Of a stretch of DNA of 64,000 nt, positions 53,887 through 63,445 are shown one piece after another. Under the pieces are notes generated by a model, which ran no database searches, was not told where the DNA came from, and worked only from the letters and a program-made list of their open reading frames with translations. The position numbers and the translations under genes were made by a program. This DNA comes from Streptomyces zagrosensis (lineage in GTDB: Bacteria > Actinomycetota > Actinomycetes > Streptomycetales > Streptomycetaceae). The DNA lies in contig NZ_JACHJL010000001.1 of NCBI RefSeq assembly GCF_014203645.1, positions 186,001 through 250,000 on the forward strand, in the 5' to 3' direction. How positions within the stretch are numbered: the first letter of the stretch is position 1; every line of letters starts with the position of its first letter.

Positions 53887-54385
53887 CCAGCTTCGGCAGG
53901 CACAGCACTCGGCAGTCCATCTAGAGATGCGCGACTGGTACGCCGTAGATGCCGAGAAGGGGCCCTTCGCCGACTGGCGAGCAGGGGTCCGGTACGACCC
54001 GGCTGACCGCGCTTCGTGGTGGCGGCCGTGGCTCGATCTCGTGGCCGAGGCAGTCGGCCGCGGCGTGGCCATACGTCGTGCACGGATCGTGTCCGAGCCG
54101 GTGTCCGAGTACATCCATTACGAACACTCGGGCACCTTCACAAACGTGGCGGCAGGCGAACAAGTGCGGTGGCTTCCACGCCGGCAGGCATCCGACATCA
54201 GCCTGCCCGGCAATGACTTCTGGCTGTTCGACGGTCGCCTAGTTCGCTGGAATCACTTCGCTGGTGACGGGGCGTCGGGCGGACCGGAAGTCACCGAAGA
54301 CCCCCATATGGCGCGTCTGTGCGCCAGCGCCTTCGAAGCGGTGTGGGAACGAGCCATCCCACACGAGCAGTACGAGATCCGCTAG
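53843..54385 (+). CDS. DUF6879 family protein
   Basis: A 180-residue protein with 'LRQAQHSAVHLEMRDWYAV' and 'YIHYEHSGTFTNVAAGEQVRWLPRRQASDI', as in the DUF6879 family found beside streptomycete XRE/DUF5753 regulators. It contains many tryptophans ('WWRPWLDLV', 'WLFDGRLVRWNHF'). Probably a partner or target of the downstream regulator, in the way DUF397 proteins are; its activity is unknown. Confidence 0.75.
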   Translation: MPSKPLGPPPSPFADQLRQAQHSAVHLEMRDWYAVDAEKGPFADWRAGVRYDPADRASWWRPWLDLVAEAVGRGVAIRRARIVSEPVSEYIHYEHSGTFTNVAAGEQVRWLPRRQASDISLPGNDFWLFDGRLVRWNHFAGDGASGGPEVTEDPHMARLCASAFEAVWERAIPHEQYEIR

Positions 54386-54404
54386 GTAGCGGCTGGGCTG
54401 GCTC

Positions 54405-55250
54405 ATGTCCGTGTCTTCCACCCAAAAAGCGCGTCAGGCAATCGGCCGGCAGCTTCGCGACCTTCGCCGGCGAGCGGACCTGACCGTGACTGAGCTGGCC
54501 CACCGCTGCGCCTGGCATCACTCCAAGACTTCCCGCATCGAGAACGCCCGCACCTCGCCTTCGACCAAGGACATTCGCCTGTGGTGTCAGGCGTGCGACG
54601 CACCCGAGGAGGTGGAAGGGCTGCTTTCCAAAGTGCTGGCCGCCGAGTCGATGTACACCGAATGGCGCCACCAGGTCCGCAGTGGCATGGCGCACTTGCA
54701 GGGCAGCAGCACGAGCCTCTTCCAGCGGACCAAGCTCTTTCGTGTGTACTCGTCCATTTTGGTGCCGGGATTCCTTCAGACCCAGGGGTACGCCTCGGCG
54801 CTGCTCAGCGCGATCGCCGACTTCCGCGAGATCCCAGTCAACGATGGCTCCGCCGCCGGGGCAGCACGCATAGAGCGATCGCGGATCATGCACGAGGCCA
54901 GCCGCCGGTTCGTGCTCCTGGTGGAAGAGTCAGCTTTGCGCCACCAAATCGGCGACTCTGAAGCGATGGCCGCGCAACTCGGTCACCTGCTCACAGCGGG
55001 AGCGCTGCCGACTGTCTCACTCGGCGTCATCCCGCATGCGACGCAGCAACGTGACCAGTGGCCGGTCGAGACCTTCCACATGTACGACGACAAGATCGTG
55101 TCCGTCGAGCTGCTATCAGCGCGTGTGCGGATCACGCAACCGGCCGAAGTGGAACTCTATCTGCGGGCGTTCGAGCGGCTTCGCAGCATGGCGGTCTACG
55201 GTGCAGAAGCGCGAGCTCTAGTCGTGCGGGCCATCGCTGCCCTGCGGTGA
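54405..55250 (+). CDS. XRE-family regulator with DUF5753 domain
   Basis: A 281-residue regulator. The helix-turn-helix 'AIGRQLRDLRRRADLTVTELAHRCAWHHSKTSRIENAR' is at about 12-50. DUF5753 follows with 'FRVYSSILVPGFLQTQGYASALLSAI' and 'ALRHQIGDSEAMAAQLGHLL'. It is like the WhiJ-type developmental regulators of Streptomyces. It follows DUF6879 by 19 bases. ATG 54405 is clear. Confidence 0.88.
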   Translation: MSVSSTQKARQAIGRQLRDLRRRADLTVTELAHRCAWHHSKTSRIENARTSPSTKDIRLWCQACDAPEEVEGLLSKVLAAESMYTEWRHQVRSGMAHLQGSSTSLFQRTKLFRVYSSILVPGFLQTQGYASALLSAIADFREIPVNDGSAAGAARIERSRIMHEASRRFVLLVEESALRHQIGDSEAMAAQLGHLLTAGALPTVSLGVIPHATQQRDQWPVETFHMYDDKIVSVELLSARVRITQPAEVELYLRAFERLRSMAVYGAEARALVVRAIAALR

Positions 55251-56036
55251 CGGCTGCTCGTCAACCCGAGCATGGCGAAAGCCCCCTCGCTACCCGAAGG
55301 CGGCGGGGGCCACCGGCGCCTACCAGACCTGTGTCAACGGCCTGACGAACATCGGCATTCAGATGGAACGCGCCGAACGGGGCTGTGGGTCAACGCGCTT
55401 GAGCTGGCGACGCCCCGCACCCGCGGCGCTGGTACCGCCGCCGATGCCCGGATGAGTGGGTAAGGGAGGACGCGCGCGGCCCGGTTGCTCGGCCCGGCTG
55501 CCGTGAGCAGCCGGGCCGCTCGTGCTTGCCTCGCTTTTCGTCATGTGAATACCACTGTCTGGTCATCTGCTCGACAGCCCATCAACAAGAAGCTCTGCTA
55601 GGTGTCTTCACTCATACGAGTGTTCTTTGGCTCGAAAGAATCGTTCCTTCATCCCGCCCCGTGGTCACACACCGCTAACCTGACCCGCCTGTCACCCCAG
55701 CTCCTGATGGCGTGAAATCGACGTCCAGGGGCACCAGGCACCGGGCACTAGGCGTTCCCGTACCAAGGTGGCAGGACAGGCGGATACGGGGACCTCGACA
55801 TGGGCTGTGACCAGCAGCGAAGGACGGCGACGGAGGAGCGCGGAGAAATCGTCGCGTTCTCCCGTGTGCAAGCGGCTCCCGGTTCGATGGAGGCTGGGCG
55901 GGCGGGTGCCTTTGAGGGGCACTTGGGAAACCTGGGGGAGACATGGGGCACGGGAAATGCGCAGGATTCGGGAGCAACCGGGGGAACGGGGGGCGTACGG
56001 GCTGTGGGGGAAACGGGGCGTTGCGACGGGGATGGC
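55251..56036. other. Gene-poor stretch after the XRE/DUF5753 gene
   Basis: No gene supported. A hairpin GGCCCGGCTGC-N5-GCAGCCGGGCC (55491-55517) may end the upstream transcript. 'GCTAACCT' near 55674 is a possible -10 region, and a related 'CGCTAACCT' occurs near 53550. An isolated frame around 55300-55380 reads like a peptide ('YQTCVNGLTNIGIQMERAE') without a start, possibly a gene remnant. 55700-56036 is glycine-coding low-complexity DNA. Confidence 0.45.
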
Positions 56037-56423
56037 GTGAAGGTGAGCGATGTCAGTGGGGCGAGCGTGAGGGACGCCGGGGCGCGGCTGGCACGGTCGT
56101 ACGCAGTGCACGGCAGTACCGTCGTGGAACTGTCCGGGGATGTGGATCTCGCCACCGCCGAGGAGATCAGGAGCGCCCTTGACGAGGCGACCGCGCCGTC
56201 CGGTGCGCAACTCGTGGTGATTGATTTGCGTCATACGACGTTCTTCGACTGCACCGGACTTGCTCTGCTGGTGCGCGCGGAGGAGCGGATGGCCAGTCGT
56301 GCGGGGCGGTTGCGGTTGGTCTGCGCGCACGCGATCACGCTGCGGTTGATGGAGATCGCCGACCTCACGGGATTGCTCAGGCCGGTGCCGACTCTGGAGC
56401 AGGCCCTGGAACGGGCAGCGTGA
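56037..56423 (+). CDS. STAS-domain protein (anti-sigma-factor antagonist-like)
   Basis: A 128-residue STAS protein: 'TVVELSGDVDLATAEEIRSALDEA', 'LVVIDLRHTTFFDCTGLALLVRAEERM'. In SpoIIAA/BldG-type antagonists the motif is D-S-(S/T)-G, with a phosphorylated serine; here that serine is Cys ('FFDCTG'). It may therefore not be regulated by phosphorylation. The start is uncertain: GTG 56037 or GTG 56043 are used; upstream in-frame ATGs run through low-complexity DNA. Its 3' end overlaps the convergent LysR gene by 47 bases. Confidence 0.72.
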   Translation: MKVSDVSGASVRDAGARLARSYAVHGSTVVELSGDVDLATAEEIRSALDEATAPSGAQLVVIDLRHTTFFDCTGLALLVRAEERMASRAGRLRLVCAHAITLRLMEIADLTGLLRPVPTLEQALERAA

Positions 56424-57444
56424 TCGGGGTAGGTGTCAGGCGCGAGGCGGTGGCCGACCGGGCGCGGTCATCCGAAGCGACCTCATCGGGCGAAAGCAGC
56501 GCACTGTTGTGGCGTAGCAGCCACAGCCGGTAAGCGGTGTTCGCCCACGCCAGTTCGAGATAGGCCGACTTCAGGTCGGCGTGGAGCGCGTCGGCGTCGG
56601 GTCCAGTGGTGGCCTGCGGCCGAGACACCGTGAACAGCCGTACGGTCAGCGGATCGTCGAGCAGCGGGCGGATCACCATCCCCTCACGCGTAACCGTGGT
56701 GGGCTGGCACGGCGAGACCGCCTCGCCCGAGGCGACCAGTTCGGCGGCCGTGGTGTTGTCCCTGACGTGAACCATGCGCGGGTTGAGCCCGGCGTCGCTC
56801 AAGACCCGGCGCAGCGCGGCGCACTCGTCATCCACGGTCAGGTCCACCACCCAGCGGTCATTGGCCAGGTCGGAGAGCCGCACCACGGGGCGGCCCGCCG
56901 CCGGGTGGCTCGCCGACAGCGCGATGAACTGCGGTTCCTTGGCGACCAAGATGCGCCGCTCGACACCACCGGGCACCGGCAGCGGAAAGCCGGCGAATTC
57001 GTGCACGAACGCGATGTCGAGTTGGTGGGTCGCCACCATCTGCAGCAGCATCGTTGCCGACACATCGACATGGATCGTGGTGTCCGCGTCGGGCAGTCGG
57101 GCGTGCAGCTTGCGCAACCAGCCCGCCACGGCGCGGTTGCCGGTGCTGCCGATGCGCAGATGTGCCCCGCTGGCATGAGCCGCGGCATCCTTGGCGGCCG
57201 TGACCAAGGCGCTCATATCGGCCACTATCGGTCGGGCCCGCGTCAGCACGGAGCGCCCGAGCGGCGTGGGCTGGCTGCCCGATTGCTCCCGGGTGAACAG
57301 CAGGCCTCCTATCGCGTTCTCGATGCGCCTGAGCTGCGTGGTGAGGGATGGCTGCGTCATGCCCAGTTGCAGCGCAGCCTTGCGCACGCTGCCGGCGTCG
57401 GCAATAGCACATAGCGCACGAAGGTGTCTCACGTCGAGCTCCAC
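56377..57444 (-). CDS. LysR-family regulator divergent from snapalysin
   Basis: A 355-residue LysR regulator. The N-terminal helix-turn-helix 'DVRHLRALCAIADAGSVRKAALQLGMTQPSLTTQLRRIENAIGG' covers about residues 4-45. The effector domain follows to about 300, and a proline/threonine tail ends the protein. GTG 57444 gives the conserved N-terminus. The divergent snapalysin gene suggests the SnpR/PrtR-type role, activation of the protease. The operator-like dyad is at 57612-57630. Confidence 0.87.
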   Translation of the reverse strand: MELDVRHLRALCAIADAGSVRKAALQLGMTQPSLTTQLRRIENAIGGLLFTREQSGSQPTPLGRSVLTRARPIVADMSALVTAAKDAAAHASGAHLRIGSTGNRAVAGWLRKLHARLPDADTTIHVDVSATMLLQMVATHQLDIAFVHEFAGFPLPVPGGVERRILVAKEPQFIALSASHPAAGRPVVRLSDLANDRWVVDLTVDDECAALRRVLSDAGLNPRMVHVRDNTTAAELVASGEAVSPCQPTTVTREGMVIRPLLDDPLTVRLFTVSRPQATTGPDADALHADLKSAYLELAWANTAYRLWLLRHNSALLSPDEVASDDRARSATASRLTPTPITLPVPGPAPESAPA

Positions 57445-57611
57445 GGCCGGAGCATAACGGCGCTCACACGACACACACCAGACACACAAACCGTTCATTT
57501 GTGCCAGGGGCAGGCGCATGGCGCGATGAGTGGCGACGTCGTACCGAGGTGCTTTCGATGCCGTGCTGTGCCGATATGTGGAGATAGGCGCTGTTAGTCG
57601 GCTTAGTTGCC

Positions 57612-57630
57612 CCATAGCTTCGTGCTATGG
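57612..57630. promoter_or_regulatory. LysR-type operator CCATAGC-N5-GCTATGG in the snapalysin promoter region
   Basis: Perfect 7-bp arms (57612-57618, 57624-57630) that contain a T-N11-A core (ATAG-N7-CTAT), as LysR sites do. It lies about 125 bases before the snapalysin start and 168 bases from the LysR start. Confidence 0.65.
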
Positions 57631-57756
57631 CCGATTGGCATCATCCGCATCGAGCGGAACCTCCCTGACACTCGGCGGGACCAATGTTCCGGACGGTCTG
57701 ACCGCTACCCCACGGCGATCGCTTGACCTTCGGGCAGCACAAAGGAATCCCCCCAC

Positions 57757-58413
57757 GTGAAAAACCCCAAGATATTTCTGTCCGTTTCGCTGGGCCTCGG
57801 GCTGGCCACCATGACGGCGCTCCCAGCCTCCGCCTCCGTCACCGCGGACGCCACCCACCGGTCCACCCCTGCCAGCATTGCCGCCTACAACGGCTCCGCC
57901 GAGGACACCGCGGCGACCAAGGCGTTCTTCGAGGCCGTCATCAACTCGGCCAAGGCCAAGCAGGCCAAGACCGGCGAGCGGGCCGTCACTGTCACCTACG
58001 ACGCCAGCCAGGCGCCCACCTTCTCGTCGCAGATCGCGAAGAGCACCGAGATATGGAACTCCCACGTCGCCAACGTGAAGCTCCAGGAGGGCTCGGGCGG
58101 CGACTTCGAGTACCGCGAGGGCGACGACCCGCGCGGCTCGTACGCCAGCACCGACGGGCACGGCGGCGGCTACATCTTCCTGGACTACAAGCAGAACCAG
58201 GAGTTCGACTCGACCCGGGTCACCGCGCACGAGACCGGCCACGTCCTTGGGCTTCCGGACCACTACGAGGGCCCGTGCGAGGAGCTGATGTCCGGTGGTG
58301 GCCCCGGCCCCTCCTGCACCAACCCGAACCCGAACCAGGAAGAGACCAGCCGCGTGGACCAGATCTGGGCGAACGGCCTGAACGCCTTCGACAAGGGCGC
58401 GTTCTTGAAGTGA
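57757..58413 (+). CDS. snpA: Snapalysin (secreted small neutral protease, family M7)
   Basis: A 218-residue secreted zinc metalloprotease, typical for streptomycetes. Signal peptide with hydrophobic core '[21 protein letters not shown]'-like sequence and AxA cleavage near residue 27; a pro-segment follows. The zinc site is His158-Glu159-xx-His162 in '[15 protein letters not shown]', with Asp168 as third ligand, the M7 hallmark. Two cysteines near the C-terminus can form a disulfide. GTG 57757 follows AAAGGA. A strong hairpin ends the transcript. Confidence 0.94.
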   Translation: MKNPKIFLSVSLGLGLATMTALPASASVTADATHRSTPASIAAYNGSAEDTAATKAFFEAVINSAKAKQAKTGERAVTVTYDASQAPTFSSQIAKSTEIWNSHVANVKLQEGSGGDFEYREGDDPRGSYASTDGHGGGYIFLDYKQNQEFDSTRVTAHETGHVLGLPDHYEGPCEELMSGGGPGPSCTNPNPNQEETSRVDQIWANGLNAFDKGAFLK

Positions 58414-58458
58414 CGGAGTGAGCCGGACGGCTCGTTCCTCACGTGCCGGCTCGGCGGC

Positions 58459-58523
58459 GGTCCTCGCGCCACGCGTCAGCGGTCCTCGCGCCACGCGCCA
58501 GCGATCCCGCGCCACGCGTCAGC
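58459..58523. repeat. Three 21-22 bp tandem units
   Basis: Units at 58459-58480, 58481-58502 and 58503-58523 (core CTCGCGCCACGCGTCAGC, slightly diverged) lie between the snapalysin stop and the terminator. Confidence 0.85.
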
Positions 58524-58549
58524 GATCCCCGATCCGCGGACGCGACGAT

Positions 58550-58595
58550 GGCCCGCTCCCCCTCGCGCACCAGATGGGGCGAGGGGGAGCGGGCC
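58550..58595. terminator. Bidirectional terminator after snapalysin
   Basis: A perfect 17-bp stem (58550-58566 / 58579-58595) with a 12-base loop between convergent genes. Confidence 0.85.
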
Positions 58596-58623
58596 GCTGC
58601 CGTACGGGCACCGCCCCTACGGA

Positions 58624-59346
58624 TCAGTAGAGCTTGTTGACCGCCGTCGTCGTGGTCCGCTTGAAGTCGGCTACCTGGGCGTGCTGGAAGTTGCCCATCT
58701 GGCCCCACTTCACCACGGTGACCGTCCTGCCGTCCCGTCCGACCGAGAAGAGGTTGATGTCGGAGGGGCCCGACGCGTGCGCGGTGTGGATGCCGTAGAC
58801 GTTCGCGCCTTCTTCGACGTTGATGCGGCCGTAGTCGCGGAACTCCGCCTTCACGTCGGGATCTTCTTGCTCGGCCTGGTCCGCGCATGTGCGGATGGCC
58901 TTGTTGAACAGCGCCGCCAGTGACTTGGCGTCCGCCTGGTCCCGTCCTACGACGGTCACCTGCACGGCGCCGGTGTCGTACTCGGTCCAGAAGTTGCGGT
59001 GCACCGAGGTCGCACCGGGCAGCGAGGGGCCGAAGCAGAACGGCAGCGGGTCCGGCGTACCGGGCGTGACGTCGCTGGCGTACCAGGCGGACGTCCGGTG
59101 CGGCGGCAGTTCGTTCGGCGCCAGGAACGCGGGCTCCGACGAGACCGGGGCCGGAGCCGAGTGCGGCGCTGCGTTCGCGGCCGGGGCGAGAGCGGTAGCG
59201 GTGGCGGCGGCGGTCAGCACCGCGAGGCCGATGGCAGCCGGGCGGCCCAACCGGGCCCGGGAGTTGATACGGGAAGTGCTGGCCGGGGCGGCCATGGTGC
59301 CGGTCCCGGCGTCAGTAGCGGTCTCGGTGTGCGAGTGCGTGTTCAT
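58624..59346 (-). CDS. Secreted hypothetical protein
   Basis: A 240-residue protein. An extended polar N-region (about 1-35) precedes a signal-peptide core 'AAIGLAVLTAAATATALAPAANA' with AxA cleavage. The mature part has 'TPGTPDPLPFCFGPSLPG' and 'FRDYGRINVEEGANVYGI', with two cysteines. The C-terminus 'FKRTTTTAVNKLY' ends in a beta strand. It is not a family I can name. GGAG precedes ATG 59346. It diverges from the TetR gene across a dyad at 59427-59447. Confidence 0.8.
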   Translation of the reverse strand: MNTHSHTETATDAGTGTMAAPASTSRINSRARLGRPAAIGLAVLTAAATATALAPAANAAPHSAPAPVSSEPAFLAPNELPPHRTSAWYASDVTPGTPDPLPFCFGPSLPGATSVHRNFWTEYDTGAVQVTVVGRDQADAKSLAALFNKAIRTCADQAEQEDPDVKAEFRDYGRINVEEGANVYGIHTAHASGPSDINLFSVGRDGRTVTVVKWGQMGNFQHAQVADFKRTTTTAVNKLY

Positions 59347-59426
59347 GGGGCAACTCCGCCATGAACGAGCCTGAGCCGCAATGGAATCGCATCCATCCGG
59401 GACGCTGGAACGCTGAATTGGCCTCT

Positions 59427-59447
59427 GACCTGCGCGTATGCCAGGTC
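59427..59447. promoter_or_regulatory. GACCTG-N9-CAGGTC dyad between secreted protein and TetR gene
   Basis: Perfect 6-bp arms (59427-59432, 59442-59447) in the 155-base divergent gap; a plausible TetR operator. Confidence 0.55.
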
Positions 59448-59501
59448 CCTGGAATGCGGTCACGGAACGCGCCGGCAGCGCTGGCACTAAGATCGGGCAC
59501 C

Positions 59502-60140
59502 GTGCCCACCCCAACGCCCCCACGGCGCCGCAAGCCGCGCGCCGACGCAGAGCGCAATCGGGCCCGCGTCCTCAACGCCGCGCGCGACCTCTTCACGGCG
59601 CGCGGTGAGGATGTGCAGATGCCCGAAGTCGCCAGGGCCGCAGGGGTCGGCGTCGGCACCGTCTACCGGCACTTCCCCAGCCGAGCCGCGCTCATCGAGG
59701 CCGCGGGCGAACAACGGCACGCGGACATCGTCGAGTTCGGCCGCACGGCGTGTTTGCCATGCCCGGACGCCGCCGATGGGCTCACCCGCTACATCGCGTA
59801 CATCGGCGAGGTGCTGGCCACCGATCGCGGGCTGACCGCATCGATCGAGGCAACGCTCGGGTCGGCCAGGCCGGCGGGCGCCGCGGCGGAGCGCACCGAG
59901 GCGATAGCGGCCGAACTCATCGCGCGCGCCAGGGCGCAGGGAGTGATCCGCCCGGACGTGGAGGTGGCCGACCTCAGCATGATCGTGTGCGGGCTTGCGG
60001 CAATCATCAGGAACGGGACGGGGGACTGGCGCCGCTACGTGCAGATCACCATGGCCGGGTTACACAACGCGCAGCCGGATGTGCCCTTCGGCGGGCGCAG
60101 CGCGGCGCGGCTGGACAGCCGGCCGGATAACACGGCGTAA
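59502..60140 (+). CDS. TetR-family transcriptional regulator
   Basis: A 212-residue repressor-type protein. The helix-turn-helix is 'VLNAARDLFTARGEDVQMPEVARAAGVGVGTVYRHFPSRAALIEAA' (about 22-68). The ligand domain is alpha-helical. GTG 59502 is 8 bases after a TAAGAT (59488-59493) -10-like element, so the mRNA may be leaderless. The divergent secreted protein is its likely target. Confidence 0.9.
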   Translation: MPTPTPPRRRKPRADAERNRARVLNAARDLFTARGEDVQMPEVARAAGVGVGTVYRHFPSRAALIEAAGEQRHADIVEFGRTACLPCPDAADGLTRYIAYIGEVLATDRGLTASIEATLGSARPAGAAAERTEAIAAELIARARAQGVIRPDVEVADLSMIVCGLAAIIRNGTGDWRRYVQITMAGLHNAQPDVPFGGRSAARLDSRPDNTA

Positions 60141-60158
60141 CGGCGCCAGTTACGGGCA

Positions 60159-61436
<1,278 letters not shown>

Positions 61437-61634
61437 TCAGGTGATCTTGTACGAACCCGACGGCGCTGGCGGCGGGCCTGTGGCGGTGCGCGGCGCGCCG
61501 ATCGACGGGGTCCCCGGCCTTGTCACCGGTGCAACCGATCCGGCCAGGCGGCTTGCCCACGCGCTGAGTTGAGGTCACGGTTATGCCCTGCGGGTGTGCC
61601 AGGCGCTCGCATCGAACCCCGGACCGGAGGCGTC

Positions 61635-62417
61635 GTGGCTCCCCTCGCTCCCTTCGTACCACCGCACGAGGTCATTGGAGAGGGCCCGCACCGGGTCATG
61701 GCCATACACGGCTGGTTTTCGGACCGTGCCGCGTACGCAGCGCTGCTCCCACACATCGACCGGCGGACGTTCACCTACGTCATGCCGGATCTGCGGGGCT
61801 ACGGCACAGCGCGTGATGTGCCCGGCGAATACACCACCAGCGAGGCGGGTCGGGACCTGCTGGCCCTGGCCGACCACTTGGGCTGGCAGCGTTTCTCGCT
61901 GCTGGGGCACTCGATGGGTGCCGCGGTCGCGCAGCGTGTGTTGGCGGCGGCACCGCTCCGGGTGCGCCGGCTGGTGGGAATAGCGCCGGTGCCCGCTAGC
62001 GGGGCGCCGATGGAGGGCGAGCAGTGGGAGTTGTTCGCCTCGGCCGCCGAGCACCCCGAGAACCGCCGCACGATCATCGACGTAACGACGGGCAACCGTC
62101 ACCCCGATGTGTGGCTCGACCTCATGGTCCGGCACTCCGTCGAACACAGCGTCCCCCAGGCGCTTCGCGCATGGCTCGACTCCTGGGCGCTGGAGGACTT
62201 CCACGAGCAGATCTCCGGCTCGAAGCTGCCGGTATGCGTGGTGGTCGGCGGGCACGACCCGGCGCTGTCGGCCGAGGTCATGCGCCAGACATGGCTGCGG
62301 TGGTACCCGGCCGCCAGGCTGGTGATTTTGCCGTATGCGGGGCACTATCCGGCGGACGAGTCGCCACTTGCGCTGATACGGATCGTGGAGGATTTCCTCG
62401 CACAGGACCCGGAATAG
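61635..62417 (+). CDS. Alpha/beta hydrolase
   Basis: A 260-residue hydrolase: 'VMAIHGWFSDRAAYAAL' (oxyanion region), 'LLGHSMGAAVAQ' (nucleophile Ser in G-H-S-M-G), 'GHDPALS' (Asp) and 'YAGHYPADE' (His). It has no signal peptide and is probably an esterase or haloperoxidase-like enzyme. GTG 61635 follows GGAGG at 61626-61630. The gap 61194-61634 before it shows no gene. Confidence 0.87.
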   Translation: MAPLAPFVPPHEVIGEGPHRVMAIHGWFSDRAAYAALLPHIDRRTFTYVMPDLRGYGTARDVPGEYTTSEAGRDLLALADHLGWQRFSLLGHSMGAAVAQRVLAAAPLRVRRLVGIAPVPASGAPMEGEQWELFASAAEHPENRRTIIDVTTGNRHPDVWLDLMVRHSVEHSVPQALRAWLDSWALEDFHEQISGSKLPVCVVVGGHDPALSAEVMRQTWLRWYPAARLVILPYAGHYPADESPLALIRIVEDFLAQDPE

Positions 62418-62630
62418 CATGAAATTGCATGGAGTAGCGCGCGATGGCACCGGGCAGCGCGAAATAGCGCGGGATAGCTTGGAGCGCGCGAAACAGTTCG
62501 GAGCAGTGCGGAATAGTGCAAAACCAGTGCTGCCATCCGCATTGCCGGTGGCTCCGGTGGCTCCGGTGGCACCCGTGTCACCGGAGCCCGCTGTGTCTCC
62601 GGTCCTCCCGCCGCCGCTTTCGCCGCCGCG
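62418..62630. repeat. Low-complexity CCGGTGGCT repeats between convergent genes
   Basis: Repeated 9-base CCGGTGGCT/CCGGTGGCA units near 62547-62573 and 'gcggaatag'-like motifs to the left. No gene is supported here. Confidence 0.65.
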
Positions 62631-63263
62631 CTAATCGCTGTTTTCGTTGGATGTTGCACCAGGGGATGTGCTGGCGGTTTTGCCGGTGTCTTTTTGTAGC
62701 CTTTCGCGCCGCTCCCGTTCCGTCTGCTCGTATTCGGGCAGCAGTTGCTTGGTGATGCGCTTCACGTAGCCCTGGGTTTCGTTGAACTCGGGGATGCCGC
62801 GCGCCCGGAGTACCGCGCCGGGGCCCGCGTTGTAGGCGGCGAGGGCTAGTTCGGTGGGGTTGCCGGGGACGTCCTTGACCGAGGTGTAGAGGTGGCAGAG
62901 ATAGCGGGCCTGGGCCGGGATGGCGTCCTTGGGGTTCCAGACATCGGCCTTGCCGTCGCCGTCTGCGTCGCGGCCCCATTCGGACCAGGTGGCCGGCGCG
63001 AACTGCGCGATCCCATCGGCCTTGCCGGAACTCGCTTGAGGGTCCCACCCGCTCTCAGCGTCGATTTGCGCGCCGAGCAACGGCACGCTCAGCGGGGCGC
63101 AGGTGCGGGCTGCGGCCTCGATCGCCGCGCGGTGCTCGTCCGGAACGGTGGGCAATGGGTCGGCAGTGTCCTCAGCCAGTTCTCGTACGGTCATGATCCC
63201 GGCGCCGAGCAGCGCAGCGCTGGCCACGACCGTGAAACCGAACCGGGCGCGACGGGTCACCAT
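62631..63263 (-). CDS. Lytic transglycosylase-like protein (SLT domain)
   Basis: A 210-residue protein with an N-terminal membrane anchor or signal segment ('FTVVASAALLGAGIM'). The SLT/goose-lysozyme-like domain shows catalytic Glu in 'GAQIDAESGWDPQASSGKADGIAQFAPATWSEWG' and 'ELALAAYNAGPGAV', a standard lytic-transglycosylase signature. It cuts the glycan backbone of peptidoglycan. The C-terminus is a charged tail. ATG 63263 is used. Confidence 0.88.
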   Translation of the reverse strand: MVTRRARFGFTVVASAALLGAGIMTVRELAEDTADPLPTVPDEHRAAIEAAARTCAPLSVPLLGAQIDAESGWDPQASSGKADGIAQFAPATWSEWGRDADGDGKADVWNPKDAIPAQARYLCHLYTSVKDVPGNPTELALAAYNAGPGAVLRARGIPEFNETQGYVKRITKQLLPEYEQTERERRERLQKDTGKTASTSPGATSNENSD

Positions 63264-63445
63264 GCTGAAGCGGAAGGGAGGGAGATGAGCATGGGAGGGA
63301 CGATAACCGGATTTACGCAGGTGCCTGTAATCGAGTGAAGACGCGGGGTGATTGATTCGTATGCGCGTTCGTATGGCGTCGTAGGTCGCGCTCCGGCCGG
63401 CGCGGCGCGCATGCGTGAGCGGTAGACCCCGCGGCCGATGGCGCT

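Noticed and set aside
50110..55250. Integrated element with duplicated tRNA 3' end
   Set aside because: No second copy of the tRNA 3' end and no integrase or excisionase gene was found in the window.
55272..55463. 63-residue small open frame after the XRE/DUF5753 gene
   Set aside because: No ribosome site; composition is not typical of protein. A different frame in the same DNA reads like a short peptide remnant but has no start.
62419..62634. 71-residue small open frame ending in Pro/Val repeats
   Set aside because: The end comes from a 9-base nucleotide repeat, and no ribosome site or homologous feature is evident.
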